A stretch of DNA of 22,541 nucleotides from Welwitschia mirabilis (Eukaryota; Gnetophyta; Gnetopsida; Welwitschiales), in the NCBI GenBank assembly GCA_051453625.1, contig JBOZIK010000001.1:160374496-160397036 (forward strand), given 5' to 3'. This document shows positions 1-8,705 of this stretch, in pieces. The notes below the pieces were generated by a model. It had not been told where the DNA came from. It saw only the letters and a program-made list of their open reading frames with translations, and made no database searches. Within the stretch, counting starts at the first letter, position 1, and each line of letters begins with the position of its first letter. The translations under genes were made by a program, and so were the position numbers.

Positions 1-710
1 AGTTGGGAAAAGAGTTTTTTACTTGTCCAACATGGAATTGTTTTAGGTCATTACATTTCAAAAGAAGGGATTAGGATCGACCCCTCAAAAGTGGACATCA
101 TTAAAAATCTTAGCCTTCCAACTAATGTTAAACAAGTTAGATCTTTCCTTGGACATGTTATATTTTATCGACAATTCATTCATGACTATGGTAAAACTTA
201 TAAACCTCTCCACTCCTTACTTGAAAAAAATGTTAAATTTGAGTGGACTAATTCTTGTTAAATTGCTTTTAAAACTCTTAAGGAAAACATCTCTTCTAAA
301 CCTATTTTTATGGGTCCTGATTGGAATAAAGACTTTGAACTTATGTGCAATGTAAGAAACATTACTATAGGAGGGGTCCTTGGTCAAAATATAAAAATGG
401 TTTCAAAGTCATATCTTATCTTAGATAAACTTTATCAAGTACCCAATTTAACTACACTACCACTAAGGAAGAAATTATTGCTATTATCTTTTAATTAGAT
501 CATCTTCAACATTATCTTCTTGGTTTTTACATCAATGTTTACATAAATGATGCAGTCATTTGTTATCTCATGACTAAAAAATATTCGAGTGCTAACTTAT
601 TAGGTGGATCATTTTAATGTAAGAATTTAATCTTACCATTATTGATAAGGCTGGAAAACATAATAGCATTGCTAATCATCTTTCTCGATTTTCTTGCTTC
701 CATGATGAAA
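1..710 (+). pseudogene. pol: Reverse transcriptase C-terminal part and RNase H, decayed pol fragment
   Basis: Frame 1 from base 1 gives the end of RT with HGIVLGHYISKEG (31-69), then VRSFLGHVIFYRQFIHDYG, the conserved stretch after the RT palm. A TAA stop lies at 259-261. RNase H starts near 313 (PDWNKDFELMCN) and moves to frame 3 by about 447 (FNYTTTKEEIIAI), with a stop at 492-494 and another near 615. The last block, about 636-690, reads AGKHNSIANHLSRF, the usual end of RNase H in this group. The first catalytic Asp (after Met-Cys) is Asn at 349-351. The Asp of the later Tyr-Thr-Asp-His block is Asn at 546-548. The Glu in KEEIIA is kept. The enzyme would normally copy element RNA into DNA and degrade the RNA strand; this copy cannot. 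Identification is firm, exact domain ends are not. Confidence 0.9.
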
Positions 711-779
711 CTCTAATGAATCCTTTATTGATGAGTAACTTTGTGCAATTAAATAACTGTATGCTATCTTATCTTCTCA

Positions 780-1990
780 TCTTTCTCTTTGGTATGCTAA
801 CATCATGAATTACCTAGTAACTATGAAAAATTCTTAGCATTGAAACCATAATTAATACAAAACTTTTTTTAATAGGCTCGATGACTATGAATGGAATGAG
901 CCTCATCTTTATAGATATTGTAAAGATAAAATTATGCATAAATGTATGCGTGAATTGGAAACATTAGATATTTTACAACTTTTCCATGGTGAAGTATGTG
1001 GAGGACACTTTAGTAGCCAAAAGACTGCCATAAGAATTCTTTACTCTAGTTTTTATTGGCCTACTCTTTTCAAGACTGTGTGATTCTTTTCAATACTATG
1101 ATAGGTATGTCCCTAAAACCCATACTTGAATGTGAAATTTTTGATTATTGATCAATTAACTTTGTAGGCCCAATTACACCACCTTTTAATGAGAAAAATT
1201 ATATTCTAGTAGCTATGGATTATGTTACTAAGTGGGTTAAAGCTACTCCTATCACTAAAAATGATGCCCGAACTATTTGCCACTTCATTCAAAATCATAT
1301 TTTTTAATGATTTGGTTTTCAATGAATTATGATTAGTGATCAAAGAACTGGTTTCATTAATTACCTCTTTCAAAAACTTCTTTTATCCATTAGTATTAAA
1401 CATAGAATTATTTGTACCTATCATCCTTAAATCAATGGTCAAGCTGAAAATGCAAATAGAGATATTAAGAAAATGATTCAAAAATTAGTCTCTATTAATA
1501 AAAATACTTGGTTCTCTAAACTTAGTGATGTTCTTTGGGCTTACTTTACTACTGGACATAACTCTCTAGGTTTCTCATCCTATGAACTGATGTATGATAA
1601 AGTATGTGTATTACCAATTAATGTTTGCTATAATTCTTATCGATCCACCCATCAACTTAACCTTGTTGACTTGAATGAAAACCTTAAATTCTATCTAGCC
1701 CAACTCAACCATTTAGATAAAAAATGTACTCATGCCTTACATTGTCAACTCATTCATAAAATGTAGGCTAATTTTCAACATGATAAAAATATTATTCATA
1801 AATATTTTAAACCTGGTAAACTTATCCTATTATATAACACTTAAATACACCTTTTACATAACAAGTTAACTTCTAAATGGTTATGTCCTTATCTTATATA
1901 AAAAGTACACTTAAATGGCTTAGTTAAAATCTCTGATCTAAACACTATAGAAATCCAAAATGTTAATGAATAAAGATTAAAACTTTATGA
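780..1990 (+). pseudogene. pol: Integrase, decayed pol fragment with zinc-finger deletion
   Basis: The linker WYANIMNYLV (about 788-817) and the N-terminal zinc-finger region (HGEVCGGHFSSQKTA from 985, FYWPTLFK) are in frame 1. The two His are present at 985-987 and 1006-1008, but the Cys pair is missing because only about 60 bases separate this block from the core. The core is in frame 3: NFVGP at 1158, DYVTKWVKATPI, ISD with Asp at 1338-1340, NGQAE with Glu at 1446-1448. The Asp-Glu spacing is exactly 35 residues. The first catalytic Asp is Asn (1158-1160). A 97-codon open stretch (1473-1766) covers the end of the core. The C-terminal part follows, with FKPGKLILLYN and SKWLCPYLI resembling the GPY/F module. 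At least eight stops interrupt it. Integrase would join element DNA to the chromosome; this one is inactive. Confidence 0.92.
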
Positions 1991-2030
1991 GTCCTCTCCT
2001 AATAAAATCTTGAATATGATAGAAGAACTT

Positions 2031-2946
2031 NNNNNNNNNNNNNNNNNNNNNNNNNNNNNNNNNNNNNNNNNNNNNNNNNNNNNNNNNNNNNNNNNNNNNN
2101 NNNNNNNNNNNNNNNNNNNNNNNNNNNNNNNNNNNNNNNNNNNNNNNNNNNNNNNNNNNNNNNNNNNNNNNNNNNNNNNNNNNNNNNNNNNNNNNNNNNN
2201 NNNNNNNNNNNNNNNNNNNNNNNNNNNNNNNNNNNNNNNNNNNNNNNNNNNNNNNNNNNNNNNNNNNNNNNNNNNNNNNNNNNNNNNNNNNNNNNNNNNN
2301 NNNNNNNNNNNNNNNNNNNNNNNNNNNNNNNNNNNNNNNNNNNNNNNNNNNNNNNNNNNNNNNNNNNNNNNNNNNNNNNNNNNNNNNNNNNNNNNNNNNN
2401 NNNNNNNNNNNNNNNNNNNNNNNNNNNNNNNNNNNNNNNNNNNNNNNNNNNNNNNNNNNNNNNNNNNNNNNNNNNNNNNNNNNNNNNNNNNNNNNNNNNN
2501 NNNNNNNNNNNNNNNNNNNNNNNNNNNNNNNNNNNNNNNNNNNNNNNNNNNNNNNNNNNNNNNNNNNNNNNNNNNNNNNNNNNNNNNNNNNNNNNNNNNN
2601 NNNNNNNNNNNNNNNNNNNNNNNNNNNNNNNNNNNNNNNNNNNNNNNNNNNNNNNNNNNNNNNNNNNNNNNNNNNNNNNNNNNNNNNNNNNNNNNNNNNN
2701 NNNNNNNNNNNNNNNNNNNNNNNNNNNNNNNNNNNNNNNNNNNNNNNNNNNNNNNNNNNNNNNNNNNNNNNNNNNNNNNNNNNNNNNNNNNNNNNNNNNN
2801 NNNNNNNNNNNNNNNNNNNNNNNNNNNNNNNNNNNNNNNNNNNNNNNNNNNNNNNNNNNNNNNNNNNNNNNNNNNNNNNNNNNNNNNNNNNNNNNNNNNN
2901 NNNNNNNNNNNNNNNNNNNNNNNNNNNNNNNNNNNNNNNNNNNNNN
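2031..2946. other. Assembly gap of 916 N
   Basis: All bases are N. The length is not a round number, so it is probably an estimated gap size. It lies between the end of pol and the 3' region of element A, so any env-like frame or other sequence there cannot be judged. Open frames that cross it are artefacts. Confidence 0.99.
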
Positions 2947-4405
2947 TCCTTACTCCTCTGACAGTGGTTGCACTCCCCTCATTATGGAAAAATAAATTTC
3001 TTTTCTTCATTTATTTCTAGTACTTTCACATGATCACTCTACTTTTTGGGTTCTAATGCTTGTTTTAATATGGTAGCTTGTAAGTTCCTATTTCAAAAAC
3101 CACTTTTTATCTTATCATTTATTGTTTGATAACATTAGCATCCTTAACATTATCATAATTATTATCTATTTGAGTAAAAATTTATGATTTTTTTTATTAT
3201 TTTATGCATTATTATCAAGTGATTTTATGATGGTTAATATAGGAATTTGTTAGGTTAGCATTTAGGGTAATAAAGTAATCTTCTTCATGTTCCTAGTTGT
3301 TCATTTTCATTTTTGTTTTTCTTTAGTTGTTTCATTGGATTTTCAAAGTCATTATTCATACATTTTTACCATTACATTATGGACCTAATCATTTTCTAAT
3401 TTCTTGTTATTTATCCATAATGTTTTCTAGAGGATTGTTGTTTCTTTCTGACAAGTTTTTATGATCTGATGAGTTCTAGATATCCATGCATTTAGACACA
3501 TCTGAAGCATCTTTGAGTACTACTTCTTTCCATTTAGTGCATCTCCTTTACTATCACCTTTCTCTTCTCCACTAGGTAATTTCTTTTTAGGCTAATTCTT
3601 TGCTTTTTCCCTAGTTTTTATCTTTTTTTGTTGATTTTCTACATTTTCTAGTTTTTGAAGTTTTTTGGCTTTACCTTCCTCTCCAAAGAGCTATTTTGAT
3701 AACTTTCGTCCCACATCTATCATTCCCATGATAGAGGGAATGATACTTCTCTTCTATTCATGGTATAATTCAGAATGTCTTGCTTCTCCTATTTGAGGGA
3801 GAGGGGATAGGATGTGGACATTCATCTATACTTATTAGCAGAAATTTTTTAATTTCTAAAATTTCACAATCAAACTTTATGATAGGTTATTAGATGTGTT
3901 TTTCATGTTATTTGAATAAATTTTTTTTAGATAATTCATGAACTTTATCTTGTAGGATCCAACAAGCACTCTCATATGTTTTTCCATAGTTATTTTTTCC
4001 AGATCATCTAAATTGTGCTATATCTACTTTTTTCCTTTGCCTTTTTAATGATACTAATGAATTTGGATACATCAAGTTCTAGAAAATAACACTATTAAAG
4101 CCTATCATGATAGTCCATTATCCCTGTTTCTATAATATGCATATATAGTTTCATTTTTATAAGCCATTAAAGTTATATTTTTATGATTTTTCTATGTATA
4201 TCATATTCATTTATTCTATAATAACATGCTTAAGTAGGGGGCTTAAGAAAATTCTTTAGTAATTATATCAATTACTTGTTAATAATATCATTTTATTACA
4301 TGATTTTGTAAACTTAATTTACATCCTTTCAAGCACTATTTTTATCTTAGTCAAATTGGCTTGCAATCTAGTTGATCACTTACTTTTTCAGGGACTAATA
4401 AAGCT
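2947..4405 (+). repeat. 3' internal region of element A, no coding sequence recognised
   Basis: This T-rich stretch lies between pol and the LTR. It is homologous by eye to 5582-6801 and, on the opposite strand, to 12320-10801. Shared landmarks include CTTCTTCATGTTCCTAGTTG at 3281 and 5611, a GATGTCTTGCTT-type block near 3775 and 6210, and TCTTAGTCAAATTGGCT near 4350 and 6733. I see no frame resembling an env-like protein; translations are hydrophobic only because the DNA is rich in T. It contains a hairpin at 3717-3745 and a second purine tract at 4232-4241. Confidence 0.75.
3717..3745. other. Two overlapping perfect hairpins in the 3' region of element A
   Basis: TCTATCAT at 3717-3724 and ATGATAGA at 3728-3735 are perfect inverted repeats with loop TCC. 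A second perfect pair, TATCATTCCC (3718-3727) and GGGAATGATA (3736-3745), has an 8-base loop and uses some of the same bases, so the two folds exclude each other. The design is like the LTR hairpin at 7053-7088. Function unknown. Confidence 0.7.
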
Positions 4406-4418
4406 AAGTATGGGGCTA
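4406..4418 (+). promoter_or_regulatory. Polypurine tract of element A
   Basis: AAGTATGGGGCTA directly precedes the LTR start TGTTGTGATG at 4419. In LTR retrotransposons such a tract primes plus-strand DNA synthesis. The same block precedes the LTR at 6816 (AAGTAGGGGGGCTA) and, on the minus strand, the LTR at 10786 (TAATTAGGGGGCTA), which supports both the tract and the LTR boundary. Confidence 0.75.
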
Positions 4419-4699
4419 TGTTGTGATGCCAATTTGTAGGAATTTGGTGGTGTATTTTAAGTACTTTTATAAGACATTCCCATAGGTTTTGATGTAATAC
4501 TGACAACTATGGAGATCTGATATGATGACTAGTAAAACAAGTGATCCTTAGCATTTTTGATAGTTTTTTAGCCCTATTCTGATATTGCATATCTGGAAGA
4601 AGGAACTTATGATGTAAAATACTAACTTACCTTGCAGATAGAAGAAAAGAAATATCATCGTCCTCTTTATCATTTACACGATAGTTAAGATAACAGTAT

Positions 4700-4922
4700 T
4701 GTTGATGTGGACAGAGGCTACAGGACTGATAGCATCACATGGAGCAAATGGAGACATGTGGATATGGTGGCATCCCATATGTTATCCACACAACATGCAG
4801 GATGATGACACTAACATGGATAGAAAAACTGCAGGACTGATAGCATTACATGGAGCACATGGAGGCAGGTGGCACATGGTGTCATCCCTCTTGTCGTCCC
4901 CATGACAGTTAGGATGACAACT
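4700..4922 (+). repeat. Two tandem sub-repeats of about 111 bp in LTR 1
   Basis: CAGGACTGATAGCAT occurs at 4721 and again at 4832, followed in both by CATGGAGCA and then a CATCCC...GGATGA block (4771 and 4883). The offset is 111-112 bases. The units lie upstream of the TATA-like box, so they belong to U3. Related, more diverged units occur in LTR 2 at 7050-7410. Confidence 0.7.
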
Positions 4923-5038
4923 GTTTTTACATGTTTATAAGAAATATCCTTGTAAATGGGATTAAACAACCATGTGGATTATTAGGGTTTTTTCTTCCCA
5001 CCTTTAACATTTTTCTTTCAAAACCTTAAATGGAAAAC

Positions 5039-5045
5039 TATAATA
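5039..5045 (+). promoter_or_regulatory. Probable TATA box of LTR 1
   Basis: TATAATA lies in a block (AAAACTATAATACCC) that aligns with AAAACTATAAATATCC at 7513-7528 in LTR 2. Conserved position between copies, about 620 bases from the LTR start, supports a promoter role. Confidence 0.45.
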
Positions 5046-5481
5046 CCCTTCCCCTCCTTCATTTCTAATGCATCTTTTATACCCGATACTTATGATAGAG
5101 ATTTAAAGGGTAAGAGGTCCATTCAGTGCTATAGATAAGAGTCTTCTTGAAGTTAGGCTGATTATCTTCCATCGAGGTGTTGTTATTCTGATTGTAAATG
5201 GATGTAATATTCTTAGATACTCTTTTGAGTTGATACAATTTCTCCTTTTCATTTCAATTCTGTAAATGTCCTTGATGGATTAATTTGATCATAGTTAAGT
5301 TTGTGATTTATTTAGATCATAAGGGAAACCTTTGTTAAGGTTAACCTTAGTTAGTAGTAGTAGATTTGCATTACATTTCTATTTCATTTCATACCACATT
5401 ATGCATATTCTTACTTGGATAGATTTCATAGTTTATGTTGGTTAAGAACTAGTAGATGCTCTTCTTAATTGATATAAGTTA

Positions 5482-5581
5482 NNNNNNNNNNNNNNNNNNN
5501 NNNNNNNNNNNNNNNNNNNNNNNNNNNNNNNNNNNNNNNNNNNNNNNNNNNNNNNNNNNNNNNNNNNNNNNNNNNNNNNNN
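5482..5581. other. Assembly gap of exactly 100 N
   Basis: A run of exactly 100 N is the usual placeholder for a gap of unknown size. The left side is inside LTR 1 and the right side is inside the 3' region of another copy, so the spacing and even the adjacency of elements A and B are uncertain. Confidence 0.97.
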
Positions 5582-6801
5582 CTTTGCTAGGGATGAATTT
5601 TGGGTAGGTAAGAAAATCTTCTTCATGTTCCTAGTTGTCCATTTTCATTATGTTTTTCCTTAGTTGTTTTATTTGTGATTTTCAAAGTCATTATAGTATT
5701 TTTTTTAATTTTATAATTAGGACCTGATAATTTGGTAGCTCTCTAGTTGTCTTTTTATTTTCACTAATAGGTTTTCTTTATAAGGGCTATTTTTCTTTTC
5801 CACACTACCAATTGATGCATTTATTTCACCTTGATTAATGTGATCTTTTTGTGCTAATTTTTTTATTGTGTGGTTTTGTGGTTTTGCCTTTATCCACTTA
5901 TATATTTTCTCACACTCATGGATTCTAGACCACATTGGAGAAATAATTATGAGTATCTATTTCTATGTTTAATGCATAATTATGATCTTATTAGCTTTTT
6001 TCTCCATGATTCTATTTCTAAAGATAAATTCTTAATATTTTTCTTTCTTCTATTTTTTTTGCTGCATCTCTAATACTTGCTTGCTGTTAAATTTTTTTCA
6101 AAACTTTTTTCTAATTGGTCCAAATGAGTTATTTTACAAACTGTTATCTTGGTATGTTGTTTGCACAACAGAGGGGATGAAAGTTATCCTTTTTTCTTTA
6201 TGCAACACAGGATGTCTTGCTTTTCCTATAGGTGGCAGGATAGATCTCCGAGATTTATTCTAAAATATTATAGCAAAATTTATTATTTTTAATGATTACT
6301 TTGAGCTTAGATGATACATACTTCTGATGAGTTATTTGGACATGATTGTCTGTTACTTGAATACATTTCATGGAATTTATTTAGCAGGAGCAAGTAGCAC
6401 ACACTAATTTTTTAAAGATATGTTTCTAATTATATAAAGAATGTTATGATTACTCCTGTACTTTGCCCTTGTAGAAGCATTAATGCTCTTTTCATGCATT
6501 ATTCTTTAAAATTATTACTACTTAAGCTTACATATCAGATCTAGCATTATATCTATACATTATTTTTTTTTCTAAACTATTACTCTAACTTGTTATGTGT
6601 ATGACATTTATTTAGACTATTGTAATGAGTTTAAGTAGGGTTCTTATAACTACAATACTAATTATATTAATGACTTATTATTGTCATCTCTTCCTACATC
6701 ATAAATAGAAATCAAATTCCATTCCTTTAGTTGATGATTATCTTAGTCAAATTGGCTCGTAATCTAGTTGATTACCTACTTTATCAGGGACTGATAAGGC
6801 T

Positions 6802-6815
6802 AAGTAGGGGGGCTA
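6802..6815 (+). promoter_or_regulatory. Polypurine tract of element B
   Basis: AAGTAGGGGGGCTA directly precedes LTR start TGTTGCGATGC at 6816. It is the least decayed of the three tracts in the family. Confidence 0.78.
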
Positions 6816-7049
6816 TGTTGCGATGCTAATTTATAGGAATTTGATGGTGTATTTGGACTACTTTTACAATACATTTATATAAGTTTAGATGCAATTATGC
6901 TGATTATGGAGAGACTACAAGATGATCATAGAAACATGTAATTCTTGGCATAATTCAAAGCAATTCAGGCATATTCTAATACTTAGCATATTGATGTAGG
7001 ACTAAAGGTGAAGAAGACCAATTTTTGCTACTTGAGAAGCTTGGGAAGA

Positions 7050-7410
7050 GTGTCATCCCCACTGTCATCCCCATGACAGAGGGGATGATAGCTGATTATG
7101 ATAGCTACATAGAAATAGCACATTGACAACACTTAGACAGCAGCACTTAGTGATACGGCATCATTCCCTATATCCTTTGGATGACATGCAAGATGATAGA
7201 TGTGAGTACAATCCATGGGGCTGATGGTAGCACATGGACACATAATCCAATGCATTATTTACTATGTTGTTCAGACGACTTATAAGATGACAGAATTAGT
7301 AACATGCATGTTCAACCCATGGAGCTAACAGTATCATATGAGCACATAACCCATGGTAAAAAAGTGGCATTATCCCCTCTATCATGTGGACGAATGACAT
7401 GATGATGAAT
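7050..7410 (+). repeat. Degenerate hairpin-bearing sub-repeats in U3 of LTR 2
   Basis: Four units each have a CATC/CATT-pyrimidine block followed by ATGAC and a GATGA-type block, at about 7053, 7159, 7253 and 7368. The spacing is 94-115 bases. Linkers share wording such as CCATGGGGCTGATGGTAGCA (7213) and CCATGGAGCTAACAGTATCA (7317). They match the 111-bp units of LTR 1. Tandem U3 units in plant LTRs often act as promoter or enhancer modules; that role here is inference. Confidence 0.65.
7053..7088. other. Strong hairpin: 16-bp arms, CCCC loop
   Basis: The left arm 7053-7068 (TCATCCCCACTGTCAT) pairs with 7073-7088 (ATGACAGAGGGGATGA) at 15 of 16 positions, the exception being A7061 opposite A7080. 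The loop is CCCC (7069-7072). TGTCATCCCC also occurs twice in direct orientation (7051 and 7063), so the GGGG can pair with either CCCC run. Decayed equivalents are at 4881-4915 and around 10403-10436. Confidence 0.8.
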
Positions 7411-7517
7411 ATTTTTACACTGCGGTAGTAAATTTTATTGTAAAGAGTATCAAATGGGCCATGTGGGTGACTAGGATTTCCTTAATAAACATCTAGGGTT
7501 ATGGTTCATTATAAAAC

Positions 7518-7525
7518 TATAAATA
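7518..7525 (+). promoter_or_regulatory. Probable TATA box of LTR 2
   Basis: TATAAATA about 700 bases into the LTR lies downstream of the U3 sub-repeats and upstream of a pyrimidine-rich block (CCTTTCCTCCCTCACTTCC), a usual plant LTR promoter layout. The equivalent site in LTR 1 is at 5039. Confidence 0.55.
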
Positions 7526-8299
7526 TCCTTTCCTCCCTCACTTCCAAACAATCTTTTGTACTTTATATGCTTGTGATAAAAGCTTGAAGGTAGGAGGTTT
7601 ATCCAGTAGCTGCAAAAAGGAGGTTTTCTTATTGTTAGGCTATTTCTCTTCCATTGAGGTGCTGTTATTCTATTGTAAGTGGATGTAAAGTTTTTTTGAT
7701 TAATATAATTACTCTTTTCATTTCAATTATGTGAATGTTCCTTATGGTTTAAGTTGATCTTAGTTAGTGACAATCTTGGATTTATTTAGATCATGAAGGC
7801 AACATTTATTAAGGTTAACCTTAGTTAGTAGTAGGTTTGAATTGCATTTCTATTTCATTCATATTGCATATTGAATACTCTACTTGATAGATTTAATAAT
7901 TTATATTGATTAAGAATTAGTAGATACTCTTCTTGATTGATATGAATTATAGAAAGGATAGTCTTTGTAATAAAAAGGATAGAAGCTAGTCCTTATAACA
8001 AAAGGATTAGGAAATAAGTAAATCCATTTTATTTCCATTTATATTCACTTGCATTTCATATTCATTCATCTTGCATTACATTTAGTTTATTATTTACTTT
8101 TAGTTAGTAAAGGATAAAAGATTAAAAACTACTCTTGGAAATCAATTCTCTAACTCTAAGCCTAGTGCCTTTGTTGGGATTACGACATTTGAGTAAACTC
8201 CTGTCTATACTAACATGTGTTTTCTGAAAGTTATATGATTTATAGGTTTATCTAAAGGACTTTAATATTGCATAAATTCACATCACAACATTGGCCTTT

Positions 8300-8705
8300 A
8301 AAATGTAACATTAAGTTCTAACTACAACATTAGGTGTGGTTCTCTCATCTATTATATTAAACTTTTAATCAAATGTGATGTTGGATGTAAGAATCTTAAT
8401 TATGATTTCATACTTATAAGCCAAGTATAACATTGGATGTGGGGTTATTAATTATGATATTAGATCCATGACCAATTGTAACATTGAATATAACACCAAT
8501 AACATTGTGTATGAGGTTCTCGAGTACTATGTCAAACCCATAAACCAACAGTGACATTATGTATAAGGCCCTTAACTATGATGTTAGACCTATGGCCAAG
8601 TGTGATGTTGGATGTAGGGCCCTCAACTACAACATCAGATCTTTAAATCAAGTATAACAATTTGGAGTGAAGTACTTAACTATGTTAACTAGACTTGGAC
8701 TAGGG
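8300..8705. repeat. 51-bp tandem repeat (minisatellite), about seven degenerate units
   Basis: Unit starts at about 8367, 8418, 8469, 8542, 8593 and 8646 share an ACCAAGTGTAACATTGGATG-like core followed by a TAACTATGATGTTAGA-like block. The spacing is 51, 51, 73, 51 and 53. The 73-base unit holds an extra 22-base partial duplication (ACCAATTGTAACATT then ACCAATAACATT). At least one earlier unit begins near 8316. The array starts within about ten bases of the end of LTR 2. A period of 51 keeps a reading frame, but I see no intact frame across it. Confidence 0.82.

Larger units (their letters stand above)
1..5481 (+). mobile_element. Element A: degenerate Ty3/Gypsy (Athila-like) LTR retrotransposon, 5' part outside window
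   Basis: Reading rightward the order is RT tail, RNase H, integrase, a gap, a 3' region, a purine tract and an LTR that runs into a gap of exactly 100 N. The pol order (RNase H before integrase) is that of Ty3/Gypsy. The wording of the RT tail (VQHGIVLGHYISKEG) and of integrase (NGQAENANRDIKKMI) matches the plant Athila-like branch as I know it, and no chromodomain is seen. The roughly 2.4 kb between pol and LTR also fits that branch, which often has extra sequence there. Every coding part holds stops and frameshifts, so the copy is dead. gag, protease, most of RT and the 5' LTR would lie left of the window. The order is seen directly; the clade is from family knowledge, moderately sure. Confidence 0.88.
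4419..5481 (+). repeat. LTR 1 (3' LTR of element A), truncated by gap
   Basis: It starts TGTTGTGATGCC after the purine tract and aligns by eye with 6816-7948, the first three quarters of the complete LTR. It ends at the 100-N gap, so about 340 bases of LTR end are missing. Shared blocks include TAGGAATTTGGTGGTGTAT near the start, TATAATA at 5039, a CATCGAGGTGTTGTTATTCT block near 5172, AAGGTTAACCTTAGTTAGTA near 5336 and AACTAGTAGATGCTCTTCTT near 5448. It is clearly diverged from LTR 2, so the copies are old or come from different insertions. Confidence 0.82.
5582..8290 (+). mobile_element. Element B: 3' fragment of the same retrotransposon family, with complete LTR
   Basis: The visible parts are a 3' region (5582-6801), a purine tract (6802-6815) and a complete LTR (6816-8290). 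The 3' region starts at a point matching about 3240 in element A and about 12300 (minus strand) in element C. No pol is visible, and whatever lay upstream is in the 100-N gap. It may be a separate insertion, part of a tandem LTR-internal-LTR array sharing LTR 1, or an assembly join. Open stretches at 5870-6073 and 6081-6263 are hydrophobic, match no family I know and lie in the non-coding 3' region, so I do not call genes. Confidence 0.8.
6816..8290 (+). repeat. LTR 2 (complete, about 1475 bp)
   Basis: It starts TGTTGCGATG and ends CATCACAACA at 8281-8290. Start and end form a near-perfect 10-base inverted repeat, and they carry the TG...CA ends typical of LTRs. The start is set by the purine tract, and the end is supported by the equivalent end of LTR 4 (CACACCACAACA, minus strand, ending at 17079). 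U3 holds hairpin-bearing sub-repeats (7050-7410), a TATA box lies at 7518, and the R-U5 part has the TTCCATTGAGGTGCTGTTAT block shared with all other copies. Downstream of 8290 is unrelated DNA. Confidence 0.87.

Noticed and set aside
1985-3020. Long open frames of more than 330 codons on both strands
   Set aside because: They consist almost wholly of N from the 916-base gap and are not real.
4982-4990. TTAGGGTTT resembling a plant telomere repeat
   Set aside because: It is a single copy and lies in a block shared with other LTRs of the family.
1-5481. Element A as an endogenous pararetrovirus
   Set aside because: It has integrase after RNase H, LTRs and a purine tract, which pararetroviruses of plants lack; no movement or coat protein motif is present.
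5717-6263. Three open stretches of 60-72 codons, one charged (minus strand) and two hydrophobic (plus strand)
   Set aside because: They lie in the non-coding 3' region of element B, are not kept in the homologous parts of elements A and C, and match no family I know.
8300-8705. 51-base repeats considered as a CRISPR array
   Set aside because: Units are contiguous and degenerate with no unique spacers, and the context is a plant genome.
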